NCBI GenBank assembly: GCA_021029095.1
Contig: JAJOHG010000253.1
Coordinates: 1 to 36,834 of the forward strand
Source of the DNA: Phellopilus nigrolimitatus
Taxonomy: Eukaryota > Basidiomycota > Agaricomycetes > Hymenochaetales > Hymenochaetaceae
Reading direction: 5' to 3'
Length of the DNA: 36,834 nt
Under the pieces are notes generated by a model. It did no database searches. It was given only the letters and a program-made list of their open reading frames with translations, and was not told where the DNA came from. Both the position numbers and the translations under genes were made by a program. Positions 21,176 through 31,210 of this stretch are shown here, one piece after another; position 1 is the stretch's first letter; the number at the start of each line of letters is the position of its first letter.

Positions 21176-21474
21176 CTTTGCTCTTTGCATCCGCATTCGG
21201 GCATGATCTGAAGGGGATCACTCTGGAGACTGTGGCGAGCAAAGTGACACTTTGACTTTGTCAGATCCTTGATGACGAACGCATAGCGGCGCAAAGCAGT
21301 TATTTATGCAGTAGACGCACGAATGCAATAATGAACATGTTTGATTTCCTCTATGATTAAGATTCAATATTAGTCCGTTTGGTCAGCATGGTCCGAGAGC
21401 AAAGTAAATACTAAAAATCAAAAAGTTAACAGAAAGCACAGAGACGCGTATGAGGTGTTGTTGAGATGGAGTAT

Positions 21475-22516
21475 TCAGAAGATAGAGTTGATGATCCCAG
21501 ACCCGACGGCAGCACCTGCAAACCATCGTAATCAGAATGCTGACTAGTGCGTCAATAGAAAGTATGAGTTACGTACCAGCGCCAAATCCGAGACCTCCCG
21601 CGGCCGAGCTCGCCATCTACTAATGTATCAGCATCATCAGATATGTGATAAGAACGAAGGATGCTGACTGTGTTTCCGAGACCGCCGAACTTGCTCTCCT
21701 TCTTCGGCTCCTGCTGCACCTGGACCTGCATAGGTGGTGGAGGTGGGGCTGCTGCGTATACGGGCTGAGGCTGCTTCTCCACCATTGCGTACCCATTATA
21801 CGGCTGCGGCGGGCCTAAAGGTGGTGCATGATTCCAAGCCGGTGCTGGTGGGCCACCATACGCACCTGGCGAGGGGAAAGGCGAGTGAGAGGGAGGCGGC
21901 GGCGAGGTGTAGTGTGGAGCGGGCGAGAAGCTTGACCGGCCCATTGGCGCTGGGACAGGGATGGGCGAGCGGCCTGGGGAGGGTGGCACGCGCGAGTCGA
22001 TCTTCTCGACGTAGTTAGACGGGAAAAGGCCTTGCCGGCCATTGAACTTCCCGGTCCACCAGTCGGGATTTGTCTCTGAGATGAGTTCTATGATGTCACC
22101 CGCGCGGAACGAAAGGTCGTTTGGATCCTGAAAGATAATGTATGAAGTCAAAAAAGCTTCAATAAATTCATCGAGGTGCTCACTGAGCCATTCTCGTTGT
22201 AGTCCCATAGTGCCTTCGCTCGCTGGGCGCGCAAAGGTGATGGCGGCGGAACGACGCGCCTCGTCGGCAACACCGCCTTGGGCGGCGAGTGTGAGCGCTC
22301 AGGTGTGCCAGCATTATCGTAGTCGTATAATGTGAGTTGTCCGATAGGTAGCTCGGGGCTCGAGCTTGATTCGGAGTCGATTGAAGCGAGTCTAGAGAGG
22401 ATCCCCGCGACGTCAGAGGCCAGCAGATGATTCTGCGAGACCAGGAGGTCGAGATTTGACTTGGTCTGTGATACTATGTGCGCAAGTAGAGCTGAGGACT
22501 GTGGATTGGTGTGCAT
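21475..22516 (-). CDS. SH3-domain adaptor of the Lsb1/Pin3 (Csh3) type
   Basis: These small adaptors bind the actin nucleation promoter Las17/WASP through an SH3 domain and act at cortical actin and endocytic sites. Exons (minus strand) are 22516-22184, 22127-21669, 21616-21577 and 21515-21475, giving 290 residues, close to fission yeast Csh3. The N-terminus (SALLAHIVSQTKSNLDLL) matches the family's conserved helix. The SH3 domain is at about 97-152 (AKALWDYNENG, LSFRAGDIIEL, WWTGKFNGRQGLFPSNYVEK), with the ALYDY-like motif and the paired Trp intact. A Pro/Tyr-rich linker follows. The Gly/Ala-rich tail AAGGLGFGAGAAVGSG ending NSIF is the family's typical C-terminus, split over three exons. 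An in-frame ATG at 22570 would add 18 residues; I prefer 22516 because family members begin close to the conserved helix. Confidence 0.85.
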
Positions 22517-23568
22517 GGCGGTGATGGAGGTCGAGGTCGAGAATGCGCAGCAGGCGTGTCGCTTGACCATGATTTACGTGACATTCGACCAAACCGTGAC
22601 TAATACTCAAAATACCCAACTCTTGACTCTTTCCACTTGGACTGGGTCTCCACTACATGCAAAAATCTCCCAGGAGCGAAATACACAATAGGCCAATCTA
22701 TAATGAGGTGTAACTTGATTCAGACTCTTGGCGCATTGCCCAACCTCGTCTAGTCCTCTGACTCCTCTCACCAATGAAGATGATGCAAATGAGATGGTTC
22801 GCGGTGCGTTAAATCAGGAGTGTATCTGTCACAAGGCATGCGAAGTCCGCGTGCTGCAGCATAGAAGTATACATATTCTCTTGTTTCTAGCGCTGAGGCT
22901 GATACCTTTATCAAGATCTCTTCTTTTGTTACACTTCGTTTGTCTGCAGAATCAGTTTGCAAACATCTCACCAATTGCAGGCTTTCTTTATTCCGCTGGC
23001 TGGACACCGACGCAACTCTTCACGTTTGGCAACGCACGCCGAGGCCAGCATACGTATTATTTTCCATTTACTAGTTGGAAAAATAATACTTTGTGCAGCT
23101 TGTGAAGCTCGTGCTTGAATACGCTCAATTTCCTTCAGGTCTTGAATCTCCTTTTTGCCCCCCCCCCCCCCCCCCCCCCCCCCTTTTAGTGAGGAGTTAT
23201 TCGGAGATCAGACGAACAAATTTCTCTCTTCTTTTGATAGGCCTTTTCCCACCATTAACTACTGCATCTTATCCGATAAGGGCAGGTGGTAATGAACACG
23301 AGGTACCTATTGCAGGCCATTGCTACCTGGACAAGATCACATCCACAGCCAAACGCGCCGATTCTTCCACCGACTTTATTTCTGAAGTTCTAGTCATCCG
23401 CTCTTTAATATGCTGGATTCTGTTCCTTCAACGATGTGTCCTTTCAGCCATCGCTCACGACCGATTCCAACTCGTCGTTGGGCCCGCTATGTCTTGTCGG
23501 CTTCCACCGTTTGATTTTCTTAACGGTGGTCGTATCCTGCCTGATTTACCGTGCCGCGTTTGCATGCA
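22517..23568. other. Spacer with a C26 homopolymer
   Basis: No intact gene is seen. Open frames here resemble nothing known, although the downstream part may contain unrecognisable remains of the BRAP2/Etp1 pseudogene. The C tract is listed separately. Confidence 0.4.
23158..23183 (+). repeat. C26 homopolymer
   Basis: Twenty-six consecutive C, far above chance. The strand could form an i-motif and its complement a G-quadruplex. The length is also a typical place for sequencing or assembly error. Confidence 0.9.
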
Positions 23569-24552
23569 TTTCATTGTATGTTCTTGAGCAAATGAGAGAC
23601 GGACGGTATATCACAATCTACTTTCTCCGTGTTTATTTTCTCATGTTGTGAAAATCAAAGCTACCCCATCTGTCGGTATCCCTAAACTGCACGGTCCATA
23701 ATTTCGATTACCTTCATCTTCTGTGATTTCATATGACCCAACGCCTGCTGGTGCGCGGCTTGCTCTTTTGCGCTCACGGCTTGACTTTTGGACCTGCTTT
23801 ATCTGCGGGAATGTCGGGTGCGGAAGACAAAAGGGTCATTATGAGCTTGTCTCACATCGTTACGCCTTGGAACTTGCGACACAGCGCGTTTGGGATCATG
23901 CAGGAGACAACTACGTTCATCGACTCTTCCAGAACAAAGCATACGGTAAGCTTACCGGACTGCAACATGCCGCAGGACCAGGGGACAATGATAACTTGAA
24001 GGCAGAGAATATGGAAACCTCGCGATGCAGTACTCGCAGATCTTCCGGCGCGCGACGGAGGATCAACCCGCTGTGTACGACGAACAGACGAGTAAGCTGC
24101 GCAGACGACTCACGCAGCGGAAGCCGGAGATCTTCGGCGAGAATGCAGAGCAGAAGGTTCTGGAGACCGGTGCGGAGCACAAGATGCGACGTGCTGAAAA
24201 TGAGGGGCGGCAGGTACGGCTAGAGAAGGAGAAGGAGAAGGAGAAGGCAGATGACAGAGTTGGCTCAGAGATTTAAAAAGAAGACTCAAGGAGGAGAGGG
24301 CTTTCGGCGAGGCACTGATGAGCAAGTTGACGAGTATGACAACCCGGTAGGTAAGGAGAAGAGCGAGCTCGCCTCAAAATTTACCGATGTGGAGGAGCAT
24401 ATGCGAGATGTGACATTTTCCTGGAGGAAAGGGATAGGATTGAGAAAGGAGAAGGTACCATGCCTGACGCGGCAGGCAAATTAATAGAATTGCCTACACC
24501 CCTTCGCCGAGTGAGACAAGATCTAGGGATGAAAAGAAAAAGCAAAAGCTAA
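23569..24552 (+). pseudogene. Decayed BRAP2/Etp1-type RING and ZnF-UBP E3 ligase gene
   Basis: BRAP2 (Etp1/IMP) proteins have a RING finger, a ubiquitin-binding ZnF-UBP and a C-terminal coiled coil. Remains appear in order. At 23569 FHCMFLSK is followed by TGA where the family has Trp. At 23659 a frame reads YPICRYP followed by TAA, matching the end of the RING (normally CPxCRY). At about 23785-23940 the ZnF-UBP reads FWTCFICGNVGCGR and DHAGDNYVHRLFQNK in one open frame. At about 24025-24270 and 24251-24440 coiled-coil pieces lie in different frames. From about 24405 a third frame (FLEERDRIEKGEG) runs to a TAA at 24550-24552 after a Lys-rich end. The RING N-terminal half and the BRAP2 N-domain are not visible. 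Substitution stops and frame shifts together argue for true decay. Confidence 0.8.
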
Positions 24553-25140
24553 CAGTTCAAGTAGTAGGAATTTAAGCATTACAGCAACTATATTATATAC
24601 CAAAAACGCTACTGTATAACAAATTGTTAAAAAAACATAAATAATTCCACTTGACATGTCTTATTGCACTTGTGTTACAAGGCCAAGCATAAATACACAA
24701 ACAACTAAGTTGAGTCGATTCTACAAGCTCTTGGCCTGCTTAGCTCCGGTAAGTGCCCATATTTCAAGTTCTAAGACACGAATAAGGGCACGCAAGTGCT
24801 CTAATGCATGTTAATTCGGTAGAGTTGAAAACTCTTTTGCTGACAAGTCAAAGAGAATGCTTAACTATAAGCACGCTCACTTAAACGGGGAGTTCTCATA
24901 AGCAAGTATGTTGAATTACTAGGATGCGAAACCACTGTCCCAGTAATTCGGAGTACTAATAACGCTATAGTAAAGTTTTTCCGTTGCTACACCGTCAATT
25001 TATGTCGCAGATCCTCTTTAGAGAAGATCGGGGTTGTGGCTGTGACTTGACGCCACAGCACTGGCCGTTTGCTTTCGGTCTAAAACATAATATAGGACCG
25101 GCGCGATCAAATGTCTCACTTTCATTTACAAACCCTCATC
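24553..25140. other. A/T-rich spacer upstream of the PhoD-like gene
   Basis: I see no gene. It presumably holds the promoter of the PhoD-like gene starting at 25141. Confidence 0.4.
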
Positions 25141-27473
25141 ATGGTAGATATCCATAGAAACATTCTCTGCGGGCCTTTGCTAAGGTGTGCAGCATGCTTC
25201 ACCAAATAATGAACTGACTTCAATTTATAAATGTTAACAGATACACATACATCGACCACAAGACTTCAGTATGGAATGGTTCGATCTTAGTTGTCATTCA
25301 AGGCTCTGAACGACCAGTATTGTCTATCCGACCCGCGGTGAACGAAGCTCCGAACCCTACTGAGCTGCTTTCTGAACACGGGCACAGTTTCTGGCGTTTT
25401 AGCATTGCTGTGCCACTCGCGGAAGAGGATCTAGAAGTTAGATACGCACTAAAGGCAGCTGGCACACAATCTGGAAGTGAACAGGGAAAGAAGGAATGCA
25501 CATTTTGGGTTCCAGCAAAGGAGGATACAATGCGTCTGCTGTTCCATTCATGTAATGGTTTCTCACTTGGTGTAAAAGAAGGAGCGTTTGCTGGTCCTGT
25601 ACTGTGGAAAGACGTCCTAAGAAGTAAGTAAAATTATCACTTTGGGCATTTTCATTAACAATGGACGTCTTTTATCGTGCTTTGTCAGTCCATGCGAAAC
25701 AGCCGCTCCATGCAATGATTGGTGGAGGTGATCAGGTTCGTTTCTATTTCCGATAAAGCACGCTTTCGTTCAATACAGTCCAGGTATATTCTGATGGAGT
25801 ACGAACCTTGGGACCTCTGAAAGAGTGGGCGTCTAATCCTTCGCCAAGAAAGAGAGCGAAGATGCCTGTAACTCCGCAGCTAGGAAAAGAATTGGACGAA
25901 TGGTGAGATCGTTGCTTCTCATAGCTATCGATGAACTAATGTTCTGTAACTTTAGGTATTTTAACAATTATTGTGGCTGGTATAGCAGTGAGCCGTTCAG
26001 TGCAGCCGCTGCGTCTATCCCTTGTATGTTTTCTTGTTATATTTCTATGAATCAGGTAATTAAGAAGTACCAGCTGTTCAAATTTTCGATGACCACGATA
26101 TCATTGTAAGTTATTCTCGTCAGACTTGTGTTCCTCAACGGAACTAATGATACAATGTTAGGACGGCTACGGTTCCTACCCTGACCGATGGATGCAGGCT
26201 CCAGTCTTTTTAGAAATAGGGTGTGTAGCCTGGAAATATTACATGCTTTTCCAGCAACACACACTACCGCAGGGTGAAGTACACGAGGACCCCTCGTGGG
26301 TACTTGGCACGGAACGGGGGCCGTACATCCAAGAGCTTTCTCGTTCCATTTGCACCACCTTCGGAAAGCGCGTCGTGTTCTTTGGGCTCGACGGCCGCGT
26401 CGATCGCACGCTCGAGCGCATATGTTACCCGTCGACGTATGAAGCGATGTTCGCGCGCCTCGAGAAGGAAGTGGTATACGGACAGACGAAACACCTCATT
26501 TTGCTACTCGGTGTGCCAATTGCATATCCCCGACTCGTATGGTTAGAGAACCTGCTCTCGGCGCACACGGTAACGGTTCTGCGGTGGATCAATAAGATCT
26601 CCGGCATTGCCGCAGGTATGTTCAATAAATTCGATGGCTCCGCTGAGTTGCTTGACGACTTGAACGATCACTGTAAGCGAATCGATTTATGTAACACTCA
26701 TACCGGCTGACGATGGACGCCAGGGTGTGCGGGTATGCACAAGACAGAGCGAAATGCATTCGTTAAGCGCCTGAAAGAGTTCTCGAGAACAAAACAAGTG
26801 CGGATCACGATCCTCAGTGGCGACGTGCATCTCGCTTGCGTTGGGCGTTTCTTCTCCAAGGCGTCGTTGGGGATCCCACAGGTAAGACAAATTGTAAAGG
26901 TAGAGTATCGATGTTCGTCTGACCGCGCATGGATAGAATAAAGATCATCGTTATATGGTGAATATTGTCTCAAGCGCCATCACGAACGCTCCGCCACCAG
27001 CGGCGGTTGCAAATATGCTCAATAAGCGCAACAAGCTGCATCACCTTGACGAAGACACGGACGAAAATCTCATGCCCATTTTCTACCAGAATCTGGATGG
27101 GAAGATTAACACCGTAAACCGTACAACACTGCCGTCGCGCAATTACTGCATTATCACGGAGCATGCTGGTCTCGCAGGTGTCGGCGCAGGTTCAGATGGA
27201 CATGCGGATGTTGCTATCGACGAGCATAAGGAAGAGTTTCCCAGCGCGTCCCTGGTGGAAGCGAAGCAAGGACGAGAGAATGCGAACGCGGGTGATATGA
27301 TTGTCGCGCGCGAGCAGTGCGGGAGCATGAACCACCCATCGGCAGCTGCTCCTCAAAGCGGGACGACACGAAGATACGCCCTCGACATCTCCATCCGCGC
27401 TGAGATAGATCCCAAAGATCCGGAGGGAAGGACTACTGCGTATGGTTTCAGCATTCCCTTTCTCGAGGCGTGA
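25141..27473 (+). CDS. PhoD-like phosphatase domain protein, 634 residues
   Basis: A fungal member of the PhoD metallophosphatase group (alkaline phosphatase D fold, phosphodiesterase/phosphomonoesterase chemistry); the natural substrate is unknown. Exons are 25141-25184, 25241-25623, 25689-25735, 25784-25902, 25956-26023, 26068-26105, 26162-26672, 26724-26881 and 26937-27473, phases consistent. The N-terminus has CGPLLRYTYID, typical of these proteins. Metal-binding motifs are visible: MIGGGDQ (about 153-159) and FDDHDIIDGYGSYP (about 227-240, split by an intron), followed by KYYMLFQQH and, near 435, ILSGDVHLACVGRF. The C-terminal third is hydrophilic and poorly conserved. There is no signal peptide, so a cytosolic location is likely. 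The tight acceptor AAGAAG/TACC before exon 6 was chosen because the alternative gives a stop. Confidence 0.88.
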
Positions 27474-27897
27474 GACAAATCATCGAGCTGGAGGGTCTCG
27501 CCTTACACAGAATCCGCGTGTAGATGGTTACTTTTTTGAAGTCATAAGTCATTTTTTGTGATGAATGAATAGAATTCAACAAGACTGGTCCAAATCCCAA
27601 CACCTGCACATTTCCCCCATATCGCAAGGTAGATCGAATACCGCCGAAGCTGCCGTGGTTCTTTTTGAGTTGATGAGCATTAGACTTTGCGACCCCAAAT
27701 CTTACATGCACGATGCGAGATATTGCGGGTCAAGCATGGGTGAACCTGTTTGTGACGCAAAGAGAGAACGTGCATTGAGTTTAAGACGGTTCCTGCTGTC
27801 TCAAAAGAAGGTTTACAGCGTACTCTTCAGTGATCCTAGTTCCCAGTGAACTCAACGATCGAAGCCCTCCATACGATAGGTGCTACGGGAAGTAACC
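27474..27897. other. Spacer between convergent PhoD-like and FHA/G-patch genes
   Basis: It holds the 3' ends of two converging genes and nothing else that I can support. The open frames here are shadows without family resemblance. Confidence 0.45.
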
Positions 27898-29154
27898 TCA
27901 CATGACACCTTTTCGAACCTCATCCCAGCGCCGTCTCTTCGAGTCCTCTTTCCAGCTTTCACCACGATTTCTCGTCGCCGCTATATCTCTTCCAGAAGCG
28001 GCAACATCAATACGCATGCCCAGTCCTAGTTTGCCGACGTTTGCAGCAATTTGCAGAGGCTCGACGAGAGCCATCCGCGCTTGTCTTGATTCTTCGTCGC
28101 TAGTGTCAACAGGCTGCGCCGCAAGCCCAAGCGCATTTCCCGGCGCCCAACCTTGCTTTGCTAGCAAACGGCGACCGATGTTCGAGTCAGAAATAGGTGC
28201 AGCGTGTTCTGCACTCACGGAAGCTGTGAAAGGGGTATCGCGATTTGGGGGTATCCTGGACGAGATGGCAGACCGTAGCGTCGGTGTGGCAGCAGAAGAA
28301 ACGTGTGCGTCTGAAGGTGGTGTCCCCGGGATAGGGCGCGAGGATACACCAGGAGGAGAGCCAGAGCGTGAGTAGGGATGTAAAGCGCGTCGCTTAGCCG
28401 AGCGATCGATGTATTTCTGAGAAGGACCTGACGAAATGCTGTCTCCACCCGAAAAATGTTGGGCGAGTAGACTCTTCTTTAAAAGTGAAATAGATGTCTT
28501 CGGGTCAGGAGCTTTTGAGGACTCCACAGTAGTTTCGCTGGCCTTCTGGGTTCTCTCACCACTACTGGAAGAAAATAGTGGAATGTCGAGCTCGCCTTCC
28601 GAGATGCAATCACAGCACGGGTTACCTTCGGGGTGCACATGGACAATGAAGACGGTTCTTCCTATCGACAACTCATCTGAGTGATACAACGGTCGTGGCA
28701 TACTTGCTTTTCTGGAAGGCGATAATCGCGCGAATGGAGCAGCCGAGATGGGTGAGCTTCCGCTCGCCTGTGCAGGAGCACCTTCAACAGTAGAAGCTGC
28801 TGATGGCTTTACGAACGTCCCGTGTTTCGAACCCATATCGACAACGGCCCATCTTTCTCGTTCATGATCCCAGAATAATGTCGCGTGCAGCTTCGATACT
28901 TCCATGTCTTTGAGACGGATTCGAGGTGTAATCTCAGAGCTGGACACGTCGCGGCCTATCTGAACTTCGTCGTACGTGTCAAGAACTGCTACTTTTCTCC
29001 TCCGGGGTAAAACGGTAGAAGATTGGACCACAAGTCTCAGGCATGCTGTTCGACATTGAGATGTAATATTGAAGCTCGAGTTCTGAGCTTCTGAGTCCGA
29101 GTCATCACCAGGCCATTCCAAAGTCGCATCATATTCCGCTGTTCCCGGGCTCAT
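27898..29154 (-). CDS. FHA and G-patch domain protein, AGGF1-like, 418 residues
   Basis: A single uninterrupted frame, unusual among its intron-rich neighbours. An FHA domain (phosphothreonine recognition) spans about residues 58-178, with the canonical IGRD, SKLHATLFW and GSKHGTFV motifs. It is interrupted by a Ser/Ala-rich insert before the last strands (DELSIGRTVFIVHVHP). Cys and acidic residues follow (CCDCISEGELDIPL). A G-patch (about 335-385) reads IGRRLLAKQGWAPGNALG and later LGLGM; G-patches activate DEAH-box RNA helicases. This FHA then G-patch order is that of AGGF1 and its fungal relatives, proteins tied to nuclear RNA processing. The vertebrate OCRE repeat is absent. The C-terminus is basic (KRRRWDEVRKG). 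It diverges from the XLF-like gene across 409 bases. Confidence 0.85.
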   Translation of the reverse strand: MSPGTAEYDATLEWPGDDSDSEAQNSSFNITSQCRTACLRLVVQSSTVLPRRRKVAVLDTYDEVQIGRDVSSSEITPRIRLKDMEVSKLHATLFWDHERERWAVVDMGSKHGTFVKPSAASTVEGAPAQASGSSPISAAPFARLSPSRKASMPRPLYHSDELSIGRTVFIVHVHPEGNPCCDCISEGELDIPLFSSSSGERTQKASETTVESSKAPDPKTSISLLKKSLLAQHFSGGDSISSGPSQKYIDRSAKRRALHPYSRSGSPPGVSSRPIPGTPPSDAHVSSAATPTLRSAISSRIPPNRDTPFTASVSAEHAAPISDSNIGRRLLAKQGWAPGNALGLAAQPVDTSDEESRQARMALVEPLQIAANVGKLGLGMRIDVAASGRDIAATRNRGESWKEDSKRRRWDEVRKGVM

Positions 29155-29563
29155 CTAAACTTTTGAAGAGTGTCCTTGGTATCCAGTTGACAGTGTAGTT
29201 GAATATCTAGACGTGTAAAGTGGTGAAAGTGGGACGTACAGTGAGTGTACAAGTTTAGTCACCGCTGATTTCTCCCAGGCGAATTACGTAATCTAGCTAC
29301 TAGCTTCTCTTTTTGTATATGTTCAACATGTGTCCAACCACCACCTATACTCACTGGTAACTACAGAACCTGATTCACCGCTGCTTCTTCAATCCTCAAA
29401 CACTAGAAGAACTCTTCTTCAAAGGATATTACCTCCTAAACTCTAGACTGTCTTTCTTTCTCATCGGATCAGAACAATTTCGAGGCTACAACCAAGCCGG
29501 ATCGGTATTTGACAATACACTCAGAGGTTCAACCAGACAACTCGTGGCTGGCCGTTCAGATTT
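29155..29563. promoter_or_regulatory. Shared divergent promoter region of the FHA/G-patch and XLF-like genes
   Basis: The 409 bases between two divergent start codons hold no gene and must contain both promoters. I see no clear TATA box or repeated operator-like site. Confidence 0.4.
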
Positions 29564-31210
29564 ATGGAGACTTTCGCTGAGGTGCGATCCACTCTTTGTT
29601 CTTTTGAATAGGCCGTTATATCACTAATATGCCAGAATCATGCAAGCTTACTTCTCTCGAAGGAGTGGCTGGTAAAAGTTGACAATGTAAATTCGGTACC
29701 ATATCTCCTTGTAAGTCATATGTAAAGCATATATTTACTATATTTCCCGAGCGCTTATTGCCTACTCGTCTCTTAGAAGTTTGGTATCTCTGATGATAAA
29801 TCGACATTCTGTGTCCTGATTACTGACACAAAGACCGTGTGGGCGGAAGGTTTGTTCTTTTTCTATATTTCTCATAGGATAGATTGGCTGAGTCAACTTC
29901 GATATGTCTTATCTTGTGGATATCCTTAGTCCTGACGACAAAACAGCTGGTACGTCGGTGGCAAGATTGCAATTCAGCTCTACCTGCGGCAAACAGCGAC
30001 GAAGCGATACCCCAATTGCCGAAGTTGCTTTCGCTTATACACACACCCGGAGCCATGTCCGACGCAAACTTTGATATTGTTGACTCCCGCGACGCCGTAA
30101 GGTCTTTTGACTGGTCTTCTTCGAAGTGATCAGATTGCTAACCTTTCTTCTAGGACCTTGCATTTGAGCTCGACTGCGATGAGTTTAAATGGCGATGGGA
30201 TACTTACTTACTTGGGCCTAAGACAGCTGCCGACGTGATTTCGAAGCACCTCATAATGCCTCTCATCAGTATTGCCCACGTCTCATTTTATTCAGCAGAT
30301 CCTGTCAGTGAGTTATCAGAAGAGGATCTAGAGAAGGTAAGAACCGTGCCTTCATTTCCCTCTTCATCGACATGTTCAAATATCTTTACACATCACGCTG
30401 GTCTCGTGTGCCCGCTTCTCTTATTCAGACTGTAGACAGAATTGGACGCAGTGCCCGCCGGAGCATTGACATTCATGTGAAGCATACATTGGCACGTCCG
30501 CGGATAGCGACGACTTTGCAGCGAATCTCTTCGCTATTCGCCTTTGGTCCCCTACTACGTGAGCAATGTCAAGTTCATAAATGATCACATTGGGGTTTAT
30601 GGTTATTGAGCTTCTGCTTTCAGCGCCTATCAAGTCAGAATTCGAGGCTCCAAACTTCAAAGAACAGCTGGCCGCACTGCGCGCGCAATCAGGTCCTTCA
30701 ACCGCCTCACCTCCGCATGCGGACTATTCCCCCCTCCGAAGTGATATTTTTCATGAAATCAGCCATGTAGAGGAACCATCTCAATCACGGACGCCAGTCG
30801 GGGAAACGCCTGGTGAGATGATCCCTTCCGCTCCTGCTCCAGCAAACATCGACTCGGAGACGGAAAGCGATGATGACGACGTCCAAGCCATACCGGCGTC
30901 AACAGCTCAAGTTGTCGGCGAGGGAATTCGGAAAGGAAACAACTCTCCTTCGGTTTCGGCCGGACCGAGTGTTCCCACTAGCCGAGTGCCTGAAGCTGCC
31001 GCACCATGCCCGACAGCGGTCTCGAGACGTTCTGATTCTGACTCTTCACCGCCACTAAAGAAACTGAAAGCCCAAACGCCAAGGAATAATGATGATACGG
31101 ATACGGATTCAGATACGGGTTCGAAGGGACGTTCGCAAGCATCACAGGGCAGCAGAGGTGCGCCGCGGGGTGTCAGACAGCCGTTGAAGCGGAGGATGAA
31201 ACGCTTCTAA
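29564..31210 (+). CDS. xlf1: XLF/Nej1-like non-homologous end-joining factor, 410 residues
   Basis: XLF (Nej1) bridges broken DNA ends with XRCC4/Lif1 and stimulates ligase IV in the nucleus. Exons are 29564-29581, 29636-29710, 29777-29849, 29930-30096, 30154-30336, 30429-30558 and 30624-31210, phases consistent. Head-domain signatures: LLLSKEWLVKVDN (human has LLSKEWLVKID), then FCVLITDTKTVWAEVLTTKQL, which matches the human LTDTVRVWTE region. FKWRWDTYLLG and HLIMPLISIAH follow, like the end of the XLF head. The stalk is short. Residues about 230-410 are disordered and Ser/Asp-rich. The extreme C-terminus QPLKRRMKRF is a basic run ending in Phe, like the Ku-binding motif at the XLF tail. Exon 1 is only 18 nt, and its start was chosen because a stop blocks the frame just upstream of exon 2. 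Confidence 0.8.

Larger units (their letters stand above)
19958..21474. other. Repeat-rich spacer between convergent genes
   Basis: No gene is supported. A minus-strand frame (20386-20745) resembles nothing known. The region carries three separate simple or tandem repeats, listed individually. The acyl-CoA dehydrogenase gene and the SH3 gene converge on it. Confidence 0.5.
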
